This document shows, piece by piece, positions 10,229 to 19,937 of a stretch of DNA of 64,000 nt (position 1 is its first letter; every line of letters begins with the position of its first letter). The DNA is from Sedimentibacter sp. zth1 (GTDB taxonomy: Bacteria > Bacillota > Clostridia > Tissierellales > Sedimentibacteraceae). A program made the position numbers and the translations under genes. The notes beneath the pieces were generated by a model that made no database searches, was not told the origin of the DNA, and saw only the letters and a list, made by a program, of their open reading frames with translations. Where the stretch lies: assembly GCF_017352195.1 (NCBI RefSeq), contig NZ_CP071445.1, positions 124,001-188,000 of the forward strand, read 5' to 3'.

Positions 10229-10975
10229 ATGATTATTATTAAGACGCAACGAGAAGTTGAAATAATGCGTGAAGCTGGTAGAATAGTTGCAGGAGCACAT
10301 GATTTAATAAGAAAGCATATCAAGGTTGGAGTCACAACGGCTGAACTAGATAAGATTGCTGAAGATTATATAAGATCTTGCAATGCAATTCCTACTTTTA
10401 AAGGATATGGTGGCTTCCCGGCTTCAATATGTGCATCTGTAAATGAAGAAGTAGTCCATGGATTTCCTTCTTCAAGAAAGCTTAAAGATGGTGATATTGT
10501 AAGTGTAGATATAGGTGCTACATTTGAAGGATATGTTGGGGATAGTGCAAAAACACATCCGGTTGGTCAAATTGACAGTGAGAAAGAGCAGCTAATAAAA
10601 GTTACTAGACAGAGCTTTTATGAAGGTATGAAATTTGCTAGAGTTGGCTATAGGCTATCAGATATTTCACATGCAATTCAGCAATATGCTGAATCTTGTG
10701 GGTTTTCTGTTGTAAGAGACTTTGTAGGGCATGGCGTCGGCAAAGAAATGCATGAATCGCCACAAATACCTAACTTTGGAAGTCCTGGAAAAGGTCCGCG
10801 GCTGCAAAAAGGAATGGTTCTAGCAGTAGAACCAATGATAAACGCAGGAACCTATCATGTGAAAATATTAGGTAATGATTGGACTGTAGTAACTGTAGAT
10901 AGCAAACCATCGGCGCATTATGAGCATACATTTGCTATAACTGATGGTGAACCAGATTTGCTTACCGTACTGTAA
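10229..10975 (+). CDS. map: Methionine aminopeptidase, type I
   Basis: 248 aa, removing the initiator methionine from nascent proteins. The five metal ligands of the family can be placed in [14 protein letters not shown] (two Asp), [11 protein letters not shown] (His), LAVEPM (Glu) and YEHTFAIT (Glu). It starts 1 bp after adk, with GAGGCGAG as its ribosome site, so it is coupled to adk. No N-terminal SH3 or zinc extension is present. Confidence 0.97.
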   Translation: MIIIKTQREVEIMREAGRIVAGAHDLIRKHIKVGVTTAELDKIAEDYIRSCNAIPTFKGYGGFPASICASVNEEVVHGFPSSRKLKDGDIVSVDIGATFEGYVGDSAKTHPVGQIDSEKEQLIKVTRQSFYEGMKFARVGYRLSDISHAIQQYAESCGFSVVRDFVGHGVGKEMHESPQIPNFGSPGKGPRLQKGMVLAVEPMINAGTYHVKILGNDWTVVTVDSKPSAHYEHTFAITDGEPDLLTVL

Positions 10976-10993
10976 TTGATACGAGGTGAATTG

Positions 10994-11278
10994 ATGGATA
11001 CAACAACTAGTATACAAAAAGGTCAAGTTGTTAAATCAAAAGCAGGAAGAGACAAAGGCAGAGTATTCGTGATATATGATATTATAGATGATCAACATGT
11101 ATTATTGTGCGATGGTGATTTAAGGAAACTAAATTGTCCAAAGCGTAAAAAGATTAAACATTTAATGGTTTATAATTCAGTAATCGAAAATTTTGCTAAA
11201 ATGTTAAAAAGTAATGAGAAAATAAATGATGCTTTTGTTAGGAAGCAATTAAATGCTTTCTATTCAGAAGAGAATTAG
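10994..11278 (+). CDS. KOW-domain RNA-binding protein (L14e/L27e-like)
   Basis: 94 aa from the ATG at 10994, which follows ACGAGGTGA; an upstream in-frame TTG at 10976 overlaps that site and is rejected. The N-terminal half has a KOW motif ([19 protein letters not shown]) followed by [18 protein letters not shown]. Proteins of this type sit between map and infA in many Clostridia and are annotated as KOW-containing RNA-binding proteins. A role on the ribosome is inferred from the operon; the precise function is unknown. Confidence 0.85.
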   Translation: MDTTTSIQKGQVVKSKAGRDKGRVFVIYDIIDDQHVLLCDGDLRKLNCPKRKKIKHLMVYNSVIENFAKMLKSNEKINDAFVRKQLNAFYSEEN

Positions 11279-11298
11279 AAATGGGAGTTGAGAAATCA

Positions 11299-11517
11299 AT
11301 GTCCAAAAAGGATGTAATAGAAGTAGAAGGAAAAGTTCTTGAGGCTCTACCAAATGCTATGTTTAAAGTAGAACTCCAGAATGGGTATCAGATTTTAGCT
11401 CATATCTCTGGAAAATTGAGAATGAATTATATCAGGATTCTCCCTGGAGACGCAGTTGTAGTTGAACTGTCACCATACGATTTATCAAGAGGTAGAATAA
11501 CTTGGAGGAAAAAGTAG
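11299..11517 (+). CDS. infA: Translation initiation factor IF-1
   Basis: The ATG at 11299 gives the canonical 72-aa IF-1 ([19 protein letters not shown]..). The upstream in-frame ATG at 11281 would add six residues and lies just before the GGGAG that serves the chosen start. OB-fold motifs [18 protein letters not shown] and RGRITWRKK are present. IF-1 blocks the A site during initiation. Confidence 0.96.
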   Translation: MSKKDVIEVEGKVLEALPNAMFKVELQNGYQILAHISGKLRMNYIRILPGDAVVVELSPYDLSRGRITWRKK

Positions 11518-11520
11518 TAA

Positions 11521-11646
<126 letters not shown>

Positions 11647-11715
11647 GGATATAACAATTACGACAACTAAAATTATAAAAAAAGCAAACTACTAAGGGTA
11701 GGAGGTGTACGCTTA

Positions 11716-12081
11716 ATGGCCAGAATTGCTGGTGTAGATTTACCAAGAGACAAAAGGGTAGAAGTAGGTTTAACATATATATTTGGTATAGGTAGATCAA
11801 CTTCTAGAAAAATATTAAAATTATCAGGTGTAAACCCTGATATAAGAATTAAAGACTTAACAGAAGATGATATAGCAAAAATAAGAGCTGAGATTGATAA
11901 GTATCCAGTAGAAGGTGACTTAAGAAGAGAAGTTTCTTTAAATATTAAAAGATTAAAAGAAATCAACTGTTATAGAGGCTTAAGACACAAAAGAGGATTA
12001 CCAGTTAGAGGACAAAATACTAAAAATAATTCAAGAACTAGAAAAGGTCCAAAAAAAATAGCAGGTAAAAAAAATAAATAA
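11716..12081 (+). CDS. rpsM: 30S ribosomal protein S13
   Basis: 121 aa. Begins [21 protein letters not shown] and includes [14 protein letters not shown](N/R)T, the S13 signature. S13 bridges the subunit heads and contacts P-site tRNA. The ATG follows TAGGAGGTG. Confidence 0.97.
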   Translation: MARIAGVDLPRDKRVEVGLTYIFGIGRSTSRKILKLSGVNPDIRIKDLTEDDIAKIRAEIDKYPVEGDLRREVSLNIKRLKEINCYRGLRHKRGLPVRGQNTKNNSRTRKGPKKIAGKKNK

Positions 12082-12093
12082 GGAGGGACTTAA

Positions 12094-12492
12094 ATGGCAG
12101 CTAAAAAACAAAAAAACACAAGAGTAAGAAGAAAAGAACGTAAAAACATTGAAAAAGGCCAGGCTCATATTAAGTCTACCTTCAATAATACATTAGTAAC
12201 TTTAACTGACATGCACGGAAATGCAATTTCTTGGGCTAGTTCAGGTCAAGTTGGATTTAAAGGTTCAAGAAAATCAACTCCTTTCGCTGCATCAATGGTA
12301 GCAGAAGAAGCTGCAAAAAGAGCAATGGAACACGGATTAAAAACAATAGAAGTATACGTTAAAGGCCCAGGCGCTGGAAGAGAAGCTGCAATAAGATCAT
12401 TGCAAGCTGCTGGTTTGGAAGTAAGCTTAATTAAAGATGTTACTCCAATCCCACACAACGGTTGTAGACCTCCAAAACGTAGAAGAGTATAG
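12094..12492 (+). CDS. rpsK: 30S ribosomal protein S11
   Basis: 132 aa. Signatures [18 protein letters not shown] and the C-terminal [18 protein letters not shown] are diagnostic. S11 shapes the platform around the Shine-Dalgarno duplex. Preceded by AAGGAGGG, 12 bp after rpsM. Confidence 0.97.
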   Translation: MAAKKQKNTRVRRKERKNIEKGQAHIKSTFNNTLVTLTDMHGNAISWASSGQVGFKGSRKSTPFAASMVAEEAAKRAMEHGLKTIEVYVKGPGAGREAAIRSLQAAGLEVSLIKDVTPIPHNGCRPPKRRRV

Positions 12493-12510
12493 GAAAGGTG
12501 AGGTGTAAGA

Positions 12511-13134
12511 ATGGCAAGATATACTGGACCTGTATGCAGACTTTGTAGAAGAGAAGGTACTAAGCTTTACTTAAAAGGTGATAGATGTTACAGCGATAAG
12601 TGTGCAATTGGCAGAAGGAATTATGCTCCTGGCCAACACGGACAAGATACAAAGAAACAAAAGAACTACGGGTTACAATTAAGAGAAAAGCAAAAAGTAA
12701 GAAGATACTATGGTGTATTAGAAGGACAATTTGCTGAATATTACAATATGGCTGAAAAAATGCCTGGAAAAGCAGGAGATAATTTATTACAATTATTGGA
12801 ATTAAGATTTGATAATATAGTATATAGATTAGGTTTTGCAGCATCTAGAGCAGAGGCTAGACAATTAGTTGTACACGGTCACTTTACTTTAAACGGTAAA
12901 AAGGCTGATATTCCTTCTATGATTCTTAGTGTAGGTGATATTATAGCTGTGAAAGAAAAAAGCAGAAGCTCAGCTAAATTTAAAGCAATTATAGAAAACC
13001 ATAAAGTAACAGTAGCACAGTGGTTACAAGTTGACCCAGACAATTTAACAGGTAAAGTTATAGCTGAACCTACAAAAGCAGATATAGAATTACCAATTGA
13101 AGAACATCTAATTGTTGAGTGGTATTCTAAATAA
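12511..13134 (+). CDS. rpsD: 30S ribosomal protein S4, zinc form
   Basis: 207 aa. The N-terminus carries CxxC..CxxxxxC (CRLCRREG and the following CYSDKCAIG), the zinc form of S4. The S4 RNA-binding domain spans about residues 98-160 ([23 protein letters not shown]). In Clostridia rpsD lies inside the alpha operon between rpsK and rpoA, as here, unlike its separate location in B. subtilis. Confidence 0.97.
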   Translation: MARYTGPVCRLCRREGTKLYLKGDRCYSDKCAIGRRNYAPGQHGQDTKKQKNYGLQLREKQKVRRYYGVLEGQFAEYYNMAEKMPGKAGDNLLQLLELRFDNIVYRLGFAASRAEARQLVVHGHFTLNGKKADIPSMILSVGDIIAVKEKSRSSAKFKAIIENHKVTVAQWLQVDPDNLTGKVIAEPTKADIELPIEEHLIVEWYSK

Positions 13135-13154
13135 TAATTAATTTAAGAATTATT

Positions 13155-13190
13155 ACCCTCGGCAAACCAAAAAAAACTAAGGAGGGTTTG
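13155..13190 (+). promoter_or_regulatory. Possible structured leader over the rpoA ribosome-binding site
   Basis: Between rpsD and rpoA, ACCCTC (13155-13160) can pair with GAGGGT (13182-13187), and CAAACC (13163-13168) can pair with GGTTTG (13185-13190). Both right arms share the GGAGGG Shine-Dalgarno of rpoA, so the two pairings exclude each other and each would mask the site. Control by S4 is a possible reason but is only inferred. Confidence 0.35.
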
Positions 13191-13192
13191 GG

Positions 13193-14140
13193 ATGATAGA
13201 AATTGAAAAGCCTAATATTACCTTAATTGATAAAAATGAGAAAAACACATATGGCAAAATTGTTGTTGAGCCATTAGAAAGAGGTTACGGAACAACTTTA
13301 GGGAATTCATTAAGAAGAATACTTCTTTCATCGTTACCTGGAGCAGCTGTAACATCTATAAATATTCAAGGTGTTTTACATGAATTTTCTACTATACCTG
13401 GAGTAAGAGAAGATGTTTCAGAAATAATTCTTAATATTAAAGATATCGCTGCAAGAATGAATGTTAATGGACCTGTGCAACTTTTAATAGATGCAAAGGG
13501 ACCTAAAGAGGTAACTGCAGCTGATATAATAACTGGTGTCGATGTAGAAATTGTAAATGAAGATTTACATATTGCTACACTTGAAGAAGGCGCGGAACTA
13601 ATTATTGAGATGGAAATGGAACGCGGACGTGGATATGTGGTTTCCGAAAGAAATAAGAAGGAAAATCAAACTATAGGAGTTATTCCTATTGATTCTATCT
13701 ATACACCAGTTAAAAAAGTTAATTTTTCTGTAGAAGATACAAGAGTTGGCAACAGAACGGATTTTGATAAATTAACACTAGAAGTTTGGACTGATGGTAC
13801 AATTGATCCTGAAGAATCAGTATCATTAGGTGCTAAGATATTAAATGAGCATCTTAACTTATTTATATCATTAACTGATCATATCAATGATGTTGAGATA
13901 ATGGTAGAAAAAGAAGAAGATGAAAAAGAAAAAGTATTAGAAATGACAATAGAAGAACTTGATTTATCGGTTAGATCTTACAATTGTTTAAAGAGAGCAG
14001 GTATTAACTCTGTTGAAGAGCTTACTTATAAAACTGAAGATGATATGATGAAAGTTAGAAATCTTGGTAAAAAATCTTTAGACGAAGTAGGAAAGAAACT
14101 TGAAGAATTAGGTTTATCTTTAAGAAAAAATGATAATTAG
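13193..14140 (+). CDS. rpoA: DNA-directed RNA polymerase alpha subunit
   Basis: 315 aa. The N-terminal assembly domain has [19 protein letters not shown] (residues about 29-47); the C-terminal domain (about 245-315) has [20 protein letters not shown], which binds UP elements and activators. An acidic linker (EKEEDEKEK) joins them. AAGGAGGG precedes the ATG. Normal alpha-operon member between rpsD and rplQ. Confidence 0.98.
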   Translation: MIEIEKPNITLIDKNEKNTYGKIVVEPLERGYGTTLGNSLRRILLSSLPGAAVTSINIQGVLHEFSTIPGVREDVSEIILNIKDIAARMNVNGPVQLLIDAKGPKEVTAADIITGVDVEIVNEDLHIATLEEGAELIIEMEMERGRGYVVSERNKKENQTIGVIPIDSIYTPVKKVNFSVEDTRVGNRTDFDKLTLEVWTDGTIDPEESVSLGAKILNEHLNLFISLTDHINDVEIMVEKEEDEKEKVLEMTIEELDLSVRSYNCLKRAGINSVEELTYKTEDDMMKVRNLGKKSLDEVGKKLEELGLSLRKNDN

Positions 14141-14161
14141 ATTCATAAGGAGGGCTAAGGC

Positions 14162-14503
14162 ATGGGTATGCACAGAAAACTTGGTCGCCCAACTTCTCAC
14201 AGAGTAGCTATGTTAAGAAACTTGACTGCAAGTTTATTGACAAATGGCAAAATCGTTACTACTGAGACTCGCGCAAAAGAGTTAAGAAAAGTAGCTGAAA
14301 AAATGATTACTCTTGGGAAAAGAGGAGACTTACATGCAAGACGTCAAGCATTAGCATATATCTACGAGAAAGACGTAGTAGCTAAATTATTTGAAGAGAT
14401 AGCTCCTAAGTACGCTGAAAGAAACGGAGGCTATACGAGAATAATGAAATTAGGACCTCGTAGAGGCGACGCAGCGGAAATGGTTATAATTGAATTAGTG
14501 TAG
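14162..14503 (+). CDS. rplQ: 50S ribosomal protein L17
   Basis: 113 aa. Starts [20 protein letters not shown] and has [18 protein letters not shown], the L17 signature; the C-terminus [20 protein letters not shown] closes it. Bacterial-length form without C-terminal extension. Last ribosomal gene of the superoperon before a hairpin at 14522. Confidence 0.97.
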   Translation: MGMHRKLGRPTSHRVAMLRNLTASLLTNGKIVTTETRAKELRKVAEKMITLGKRGDLHARRQALAYIYEKDVVAKLFEEIAPKYAERNGGYTRIMKLGPRRGDAAEMVIIELV

Positions 14504-14521
14504 AGCAATCTATATTATAAT

Positions 14522-14548
14522 AGGGGATTAAGTTATACTTAATCCTCT
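14522..14548 (+). terminator. Hairpin after rplQ, probable (weak) terminator
   Basis: A 12-bp stem (AGGGGATTAAGT / ACTTAATCCTCT, one G-U) with a 3-base loop lies 18 bp after rplQ. No uninterrupted T tract follows, so it may attenuate rather than end transcription into the ecf genes. The rest of 14504-14710 shows nothing else. Confidence 0.55.
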
Positions 14549-14710
14549 ATATATGTTTATTTGAAATTATTATTAGCATTTAAAAAAATTTAGTTGCTAA
14601 TAATGATTTTAATTGGTAAAGTATAATTGCTGATAAGTTTTATTTTTCAAAAAAATATAAAGATTGTTTTATTATACACTGCAAGTTAGCTAAGATTATA
14701 GGAGGGCATT

Positions 14711-15532
14711 TTGAATATAATTAAAATAGATAATGTTAAATATAAATATGAAGATGAAGATAAATTTGCTTTAAATGGTGTAACACTTGATATAAAAAAA
14801 GGCGAATTCACTGCAATATTGGGACATAATGGCTCAGGTAAATCAACACTAGCCAAGCTTATAAATGCACTTCTTCTACCAACTGATGGCAAAATATATG
14901 TAAATGATATGGATACATCAGATGAAAATAAATTGTGGAATATAAGACAAACTGCAGGAATGGTTTTCCAAAATCCTGATAACCAACTAGTAGCAACAAT
15001 AGTAGAAGAGGATATTGCTTTTGGTCCTGAAAATCAGGGTGTAGAGCCAAAAGAAATAAGAAAAAGAGTAGATGATGCACTAAACACGGTTGGAATGTAT
15101 GAGTATAGAAAAAGACCTCCACATTTGTTATCTGGTGGTCAAAAACAAAGAATTGCAATAGCGGGAGTATTAGCATTAAATTCTGAATGCATTATACTTG
15201 ATGAACCTACTGCAATGCTTGATCCAATGGGTAGAAAAGAAGTAATAGAAACAATAAAAATGCTTAACAAAGAACAAGGAAAAACAATTCTATTAATAAC
15301 ACATTATATGGATGAAGCAGTTCAAGCTGATAGAGTAGTAATAATGGATAAAGGGAATATTAAAATAGATGGAACACCCAAAGAAGTATTTAGAAATGTT
15401 GAAAAGATTAAAAATTTTGGGTTAGATGTTCCTCAGGTAACTGAATTAGCATATGAATTATCTAAAGATGGAATAAAGATATCAAATGATATAATAACAA
15501 TAAAGGAGTTAGTAGACGAATTATGTCAATAA
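14711..15532 (+). CDS. ecfA1: Energy-coupling factor transporter ATPase EcfA1 (TTG start)
   Basis: 273 aa ABC ATPase of the shared ECF vitamin-uptake module. Walker [10 protein letters not shown] (about residue 37), signature LSGGQKQR and Walker [11 protein letters not shown] are intact. It starts from TTG after AGGAGGG. It heads ecfA1-ecfA2-ecfT-truA, the classical Firmicute order behind rplQ, and overlaps ecfA2 by 10 bp. Substrate is set by S components encoded elsewhere; queT downstream (25177) belongs to an S-component-like family. Confidence 0.95.
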   Translation: MNIIKIDNVKYKYEDEDKFALNGVTLDIKKGEFTAILGHNGSGKSTLAKLINALLLPTDGKIYVNDMDTSDENKLWNIRQTAGMVFQNPDNQLVATIVEEDIAFGPENQGVEPKEIRKRVDDALNTVGMYEYRKRPPHLLSGGQKQRIAIAGVLALNSECIILDEPTAMLDPMGRKEVIETIKMLNKEQGKTILLITHYMDEAVQADRVVIMDKGNIKIDGTPKEVFRNVEKIKNFGLDVPQVTELAYELSKDGIKISNDIITIKELVDELCQ

Positions 15533-16386
15533 AAGCAGAAAATATTGTATATATTTATGGTGAAGGAACAGCTTTTAAAACAATAGCACTTGACAATGTT
15601 AATGTTACTATTACTCAAGGTGATTTTGTAGGAATAATTGGACATACTGGCTCTGGAAAATCTACATTTATTCAACTCTTAAATGGACTTGAAATGCCTG
15701 CTCAAGGAACGGTATATGTAAATGATAAGAAAATAGGTTCAAATAAGAGCGAATTAAGAAAAATCAGACAAACAGTAGGATTAGTATTTCAATATCCTGA
15801 GTATCAACTGTTTGAAGAAACAGTTGCAAAAGATGTTGCGTTTGGACCATTAAACTTAGGATTATCAAAAGAAGAAGTAAACACAAGAGTAAAAAAATCT
15901 TTAGAAGCAGTCGGATTTGATTTCAATGATATTAAAGACAGATCACCATTTGATTTAAGTGGTGGACAAAAAAGGCGTGTAGCAATTGCAGGTGTACTTG
16001 CTATGGAACCAGAATATCTTATATTAGATGAACCAACAGCAGGATTGGACCCAGCAGGAAGAAAAGAGATATTTGGACAAATAAAAAAGCTTCACAAGAG
16101 TAAAAATCAAACAATAATATTGGTTTCACACAGTATGGAGGATGTAGCAAAACTTGTAGAAAAAGTTATAGTTCTTTACAAAGGTAAAGTACATATGCAG
16201 GGGACTCCAAAAGAAATATACAAAAACTCACAGGAGTTAATTAGAATAGGGTTAGGAGTACCACAAATAGTAGAGGTGGTTTCTGAATTAAGAAGAAAAG
16301 GATTTAATCTAAGTGATGATATAATTACTGTAGAGGAAGCTAAAGTAGAAATATTAAAGGAATTAAGGAGACGAAAAAATGTTTAA
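15523..16386 (+). CDS. ecfA2: Energy-coupling factor transporter ATPase EcfA2
   Basis: 287 aa, second ABC ATPase of the ECF complex. Walker [10 protein letters not shown], signature LSGGQKRR and Walker [14 protein letters not shown] are present. Overlaps ecfA1 upstream (10 bp) and ecfT downstream (8 bp), so all three are translationally coupled, fitting equal amounts in the A1:A2:T complex. Confidence 0.95.
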   Translation: MSIKAENIVYIYGEGTAFKTIALDNVNVTITQGDFVGIIGHTGSGKSTFIQLLNGLEMPAQGTVYVNDKKIGSNKSELRKIRQTVGLVFQYPEYQLFEETVAKDVAFGPLNLGLSKEEVNTRVKKSLEAVGFDFNDIKDRSPFDLSGGQKRRVAIAGVLAMEPEYLILDEPTAGLDPAGRKEIFGQIKKLHKSKNQTIILVSHSMEDVAKLVEKVIVLYKGKVHMQGTPKEIYKNSQELIRIGLGVPQIVEVVSELRRKGFNLSDDIITVEEAKVEILKELRRRKNV

Positions 16387-17173
16387 AAATCTAACCATTG
16401 GACAACATTATCCTATTGAGTCACCAGTTCATGAACTTGATCCAAGAGTTAAAATTGTTGTAACATTTATATATATTATATCATTATTTGTCATAAATAA
16501 TTTCCTGGGCTATATAGCAGTAGGAATTTTCTTGGCTATATCTATTATAGCTTCTAAAGTACCATTTAAATTTGTATTAAAGGGATTAAAACCAATTTTG
16601 ATAATTATTTTGATCACATTTGTAATAAATCTTTTATTAACACCAGGAACACCAATCTTTAAATTTTGGATAATAAAAATAACAAGAGAAGGTTTACATC
16701 AAGCGACATTTATGGCGTTAAGACTAGTTTTATTGATACTTGGTACATCTCTATTGACATTAACTACATCGCCTATATTATTGACAGATGGTATAGAAAG
16801 TTTATTAGGTCCGTTTAAGAGAATAGGATTACCAGCACATGAATTAGCAATGATGATGACTATTGCTCTTAGATTTATACCTACACTAATGGAAGAAACT
16901 GAAAAAATTATGAAAGCTCAGAAAGCTAGAGGAGCTGATTTTGAAAGTGGGAATTTAATTAATAGAGCTAAAAATTTAGTGCCGTTACTAGTACCATTGT
17001 TTATAAGTGCATTTAGAAGAGCTGATGAACTTGCTATGGCTATGGAATCAAGATGTTATCGTGGTGGAGAAAATAGAACAAGAATGAGAATCCTTAAGAT
17101 GAGAAAAGGGGATGGAATTGCAATTTTTGTATTTTCGATATATATGGTTGCAATTATAATGCTTAAAATATGA
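16379..17173 (+). CDS. ecfT: Energy-coupling factor transporter transmembrane protein EcfT
   Basis: 264 aa membrane protein with several hydrophobic segments. The two cytosolic Ala-Arg-Gly type coupling motifs are visible as AQKARGAD (about 178-185) and the later SRCYRGG, which transmit ATPase movement. It overlaps ecfA2 and its TGA overlaps the truA start (ATGA). Binds S components that bring vitamins. Confidence 0.95.
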   Translation: MFKNLTIGQHYPIESPVHELDPRVKIVVTFIYIISLFVINNFLGYIAVGIFLAISIIASKVPFKFVLKGLKPILIIILITFVINLLLTPGTPIFKFWIIKITREGLHQATFMALRLVLLILGTSLLTLTTSPILLTDGIESLLGPFKRIGLPAHELAMMMTIALRFIPTLMEETEKIMKAQKARGADFESGNLINRAKNLVPLLVPLFISAFRRADELAMAMESRCYRGGENRTRMRILKMRKGDGIAIFVFSIYMVAIIMLKI

Positions 17174-17907
17174 ATAGAAATATAAAATTAACAATTATGT
17201 ATGATGGAAATAGTTATTTTGGCTGGCAAAAGCAAAAAGATCTTCCAACTGTACAACAAGCAATAGAGAAGGCAATATACAATATAACAAAAGAAAATGT
17301 GAATTTAGTTGGTTCAGGACGAACTGATTCAAAAGTACATGCACTAGGACAAGTTGCGAATTTTATAACTGATAGTTCTATTCCAACAGACAGGTTTGCT
17401 AGAGCTATAAATTCCAATATTGATACTAGAATACGGATAATGAAAGCTGAAGAAGTAGACATTTCATTTAATTCCAGATTTAGTTCTAAAAAAAAGACAT
17501 ATTTATATCAGATATATAATAAATCCATATCAAATCCATTTTATGATAAATATGCTTGCTTTGTTCCATATGAACTTGATATTGAGAAGATGAGAAGTGC
17601 ATTGAAACTTATTGAAGGTGAACATGATTTTAAGGCGTTTATGGCATCAAATTCTGATGTTAAATCTACAATAAGACAAATATACTCAACAAAAATAATA
17701 GTTGAAAATAGCTTGATTAAAGTTGAAATAATGGGCAATGGTTTTTTGTACAATATGGTGAGAATTATCGTCGGCACACTATTAGAAATTGGAAGTAATA
17801 GAAAAGAAATAAATGTGTTTAAAAGAGCTTTTGAGTTAAAAGATAGAAATGTTTTAGGTCAGACTGCAAAAGCAGAAGGCTTATTTTTGAAAAAAGTAAT
17901 TTATTAA
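17170..17907 (+). CDS. truA: tRNA pseudouridine(38-40) synthase
   Basis: 245 aa. The catalytic aspartate lies in GSGRTDSKVHALGQ (about residues 49-62). It isomerises uridines in the anticodon arm. ATG overlaps the ecfT stop by 4 bp. In most Firmicutes the next genes are rplM-rpsI; here a 6-kb motility block intervenes (see findings). Confidence 0.96.
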   Translation: MNRNIKLTIMYDGNSYFGWQKQKDLPTVQQAIEKAIYNITKENVNLVGSGRTDSKVHALGQVANFITDSSIPTDRFARAINSNIDTRIRIMKAEEVDISFNSRFSSKKKTYLYQIYNKSISNPFYDKYACFVPYELDIEKMRSALKLIEGEHDFKAFMASNSDVKSTIRQIYSTKIIVENSLIKVEIMGNGFLYNMVRIIVGTLLEIGSNRKEINVFKRAFELKDRNVLGQTAKAEGLFLKKVIY

Positions 17908-17923
17908 ATTAAATGCCTTTTCC

Positions 17924-17952
17924 TTGCAATAAGTGACAAATTAAGTTATAAT
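17924..17952 (+). promoter_or_regulatory. SigA-type promoter of the CheW-CZB gene
   Basis: TTGCAA at 17924-17929, a 17-bp spacer and a perfect TATAAT at 17947-17952, directly after truA. It would start transcription about 28 bp before the start codon. Confidence 0.75.
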
Positions 17953-17986
17953 TATATAAGATTTTAACTGAAAGGAAATGTATGTT

Positions 17987-18889
17987 ATGTGCGAAGATTT
18001 TTTAGAAAAGGATGTAGAAAATATCAATCTTCCTTGGATACTATTTGAAGTTAATAAAAACACTTATGCTGTTAACAGTGAAAATGTTATATCTATTATA
18101 AAAATGACTGACGAAATAATTTCAGTCCCAGACATTCAAAATTATATTAGAGGGGTGATTGACCTTAGAGGAAGCATAATACCACTAATTGATTTAAAAA
18201 TAGTTTTTGGGGAGAAATCATATGATGAAATCATAGCTGATTATAAAAGTATGATTAACATTAGAAAAAAAGAGCATACTGCTTGGGTAAATGAATTAGA
18301 AAATTGTATAATAAATAGTAATGAATTTACTTTGTGCACAGATGCTCACGAATGTAATTTAGGAAAATGGTATTATAATTATAAACCACAAAACAATTCA
18401 TTACAATATCATATGAAAAAGTTAGAAGAGCCTCATGAAAAATTACATTCATATGCTTTAGAATACAATAATATTTTAAAAAACATAAAATTAGTAAATA
18501 AACAAGAAAAAATTGATGCTATATTTAAGGAGATAAAAGAAGAATTATATCCACAAATTATATCATTATTAGATGAATCAATAGATACAATGAAGCTAAA
18601 TCTAAAAGAAATGATTGTTGTTTTAGAATATAATAACTTTAAAGCTGGAATAATTGTTGATAAAGTTTCATCTATAGAAAATATTGAGAATTCATTTGAA
18701 CAAGGTGATATGGATGATTTATATTATAATACTAAATATGTAACAGGCATTGGTAAATCTGAAAAATCAAAGAAAAGTGTTATGAAAATAAATTTAGATA
18801 ATATTCTATCAAAAGCTGCACATATTGATTTAGAAGATTTAGAAAAAACTGAAGAAACTGAAGAAGTTGAGGAAATATTTAATAAATAG
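17987..18889 (+). CDS. CheW-like chemotaxis coupling protein with inserted CZB zinc-binding domain
   Basis: 300 aa, start set at ATG 17987 (the ATG at 17978 is only 2 bp from the AAAGGA site). Residues about 12-80 look like the first half of CheW (FEVNKNTYAVNSENVISI, RGVIDLRGSIIPLIDLK). A chemoreceptor zinc-binding (CZB) helical unit follows: H97 (HTAW), C123 in CNLGKW, and H150/H154 in HEKLH, matching the spacing of the family ligands. CheW-like sequence resumes near residue 200 (MIVVLEYNNFKAGIIVDKVSSI, i.e. the second barrel). The CZB thus interrupts the CheW fold rather than being attached at an end. CZB domains sense zinc or oxidants in other bacteria; here it may make receptor-CheA coupling respond to such a signal. 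The tail (residues 278-300) is acidic. Own promoter and terminator. Confidence 0.85.
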   Translation: MCEDFLEKDVENINLPWILFEVNKNTYAVNSENVISIIKMTDEIISVPDIQNYIRGVIDLRGSIIPLIDLKIVFGEKSYDEIIADYKSMINIRKKEHTAWVNELENCIINSNEFTLCTDAHECNLGKWYYNYKPQNNSLQYHMKKLEEPHEKLHSYALEYNNILKNIKLVNKQEKIDAIFKEIKEELYPQIISLLDESIDTMKLNLKEMIVVLEYNNFKAGIIVDKVSSIENIENSFEQGDMDDLYYNTKYVTGIGKSEKSKKSVMKINLDNILSKAAHIDLEDLEKTEETEEVEEIFNK

Positions 18890-18919
18890 AAATAAGATAA
18901 AAAAAGAATTTAGAAATAT

Positions 18920-18978
18920 GAAATAATATAGATTTTGTATAAATTTTATAAAAACAAAGTCGTATTATTTCTTTTTTT
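18920..18978 (+). terminator. Terminator of the CheW-CZB gene
   Basis: GAAATAATA (18920-18928) pairs with TATTATTTC (18963-18971), with an inner GATTTTGT/ACAAAGTC stem, followed by seven T. It separates the CheW-CZB unit from the flgM operon. Confidence 0.75.
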
Positions 18979-19025
18979 GTTTAAAAATGTCAATAGAAAT
19001 TTATTAAAAATTAAGTATATAATAA

Positions 19026-19052
19026 TAAACTTTATTCAAGTTTAGACGAAAT
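19026..19052 (+). promoter_or_regulatory. Sigma-28 (SigD/FliA)-type promoter of the flgM operon
   Basis: TAAA at 19026-19029, a 15-bp spacer, then GACGAAAT at 19045-19052. The consensus is TAAA-N15-GCCGATAT: the -35 and the spacing are exact, and the -10 matches six of eight. The site lies 41 bp upstream of flgM, in the expected place for late flagellar genes. Confidence 0.7.
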
Positions 19053-19093
19053 ATATTATAGAAAGGGTTATTAAGTAGGAAAGGAATGATAAT

Positions 19094-19387
19094 TTGAAAA
19101 TATCAAATATTGGTAGCTTCACTAGCTATCACACTAATACTAGTAAAATAAAGAAAACAGAAATTTCAAAGCCAAAAAACTTTGATTCAATTCAAATAAA
19201 TAAAAACACAAATGATATAACACAGAGCAATATTTCTTTAGATATATATAAAATAAAAGATAAGATACTTTCAGAAGTTAATTTAGATGCTAATGCAGAT
19301 CGAATAAAACAAATTAAAGAAAAAACAGAAAATAAAACTTATGATATCAATACTACAGAATTAGCAAAAATTCTTTTAAATATTTAA
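19094..19387 (+). CDS. flgM: Anti-sigma-28 factor FlgM (TTG start)
   Basis: 97 aa from TTG after AGGAAAGG; the only nearby ATG (19086) is closed at once by a stop. The C-terminal half has the FlgM pattern (RIKQIKEKTENKTYDINTTELAKILL), the helices that hold sigma-28; the N-terminal half is low-complexity, Lys/Asn/Thr-rich and probably disordered, as expected for export. It lies first in an operon whose promoter looks sigma-28 dependent, giving negative feedback. Confidence 0.85.
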   Translation: MKISNIGSFTSYHTNTSKIKKTEISKPKNFDSIQINKNTNDITQSNISLDIYKIKDKILSEVNLDANADRIKQIKEKTENKTYDINTTELAKILLNI

Positions 19388-19438
19388 AATTCAACAATTA
19401 CAGAGCTAATAATATAATAAAGAGAAGGAAGCTTAATA

Positions 19439-19921
19439 ATGAATAAATTTGATGTATTATACGATATATTGCTTCAACAGCTTAAACTTTATGAAAGTTT
19501 TTTAATATTAGAAAACAAAAAATATGATGTTATCATAAATGACAATGTAGAGGATTTAGATAAAATAGTATCAGAAGAACAAGTATTCTTTTTGAAATCG
19601 AGAGGATTAGATTTAAAAAGAGAAGACATACTTAAACAATTGGGTATGGCAAATAAAACATTGTTAGAAGTGGTAAGTTTAATAGATGAAAATGAAAAAC
19701 ATAGATTTAAAGAAATGCATGCTAAAATATATAAAGTTCTTGCTGATTTTAAAGAAAAAAATACTCAATGTCAGGAACTTACACAAATTAGACTTCATAG
19801 AGTAAAAACTATAATTAATAAACTTGAGGAAAGTAAATCACAGAGTAAGCAATACTTTAAAGATGGAAATAAAGGTGAAGTTGATATAAATAAGGTAAAT
19901 TTAATTTCAAAAAAAATATAA
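19439..19921 (+). CDS. flgN: FlgN-family flagellar export chaperone
   Basis: 160 aa, predicted all-helical and coiled-coil. Divergent, but the N-terminus (LYDILLQQLKLYESFLILENKKYDVIINDNVEDLDKIVSEEQ) has the FlgN layout and it sits between flgM and flgK. FlgN keeps FlgK and FlgL unfolded for the flagellar type III exporter. GAAGGAAG precedes the ATG. The call depends partly on gene order. Confidence 0.8.
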   Translation: MNKFDVLYDILLQQLKLYESFLILENKKYDVIINDNVEDLDKIVSEEQVFFLKSRGLDLKREDILKQLGMANKTLLEVVSLIDENEKHRFKEMHAKIYKVLADFKEKNTQCQELTQIRLHRVKTIINKLEESKSQSKQYFKDGNKGEVDINKVNLISKKI

Positions 19922-19937
19922 ACCAAGGAGAAAATAA

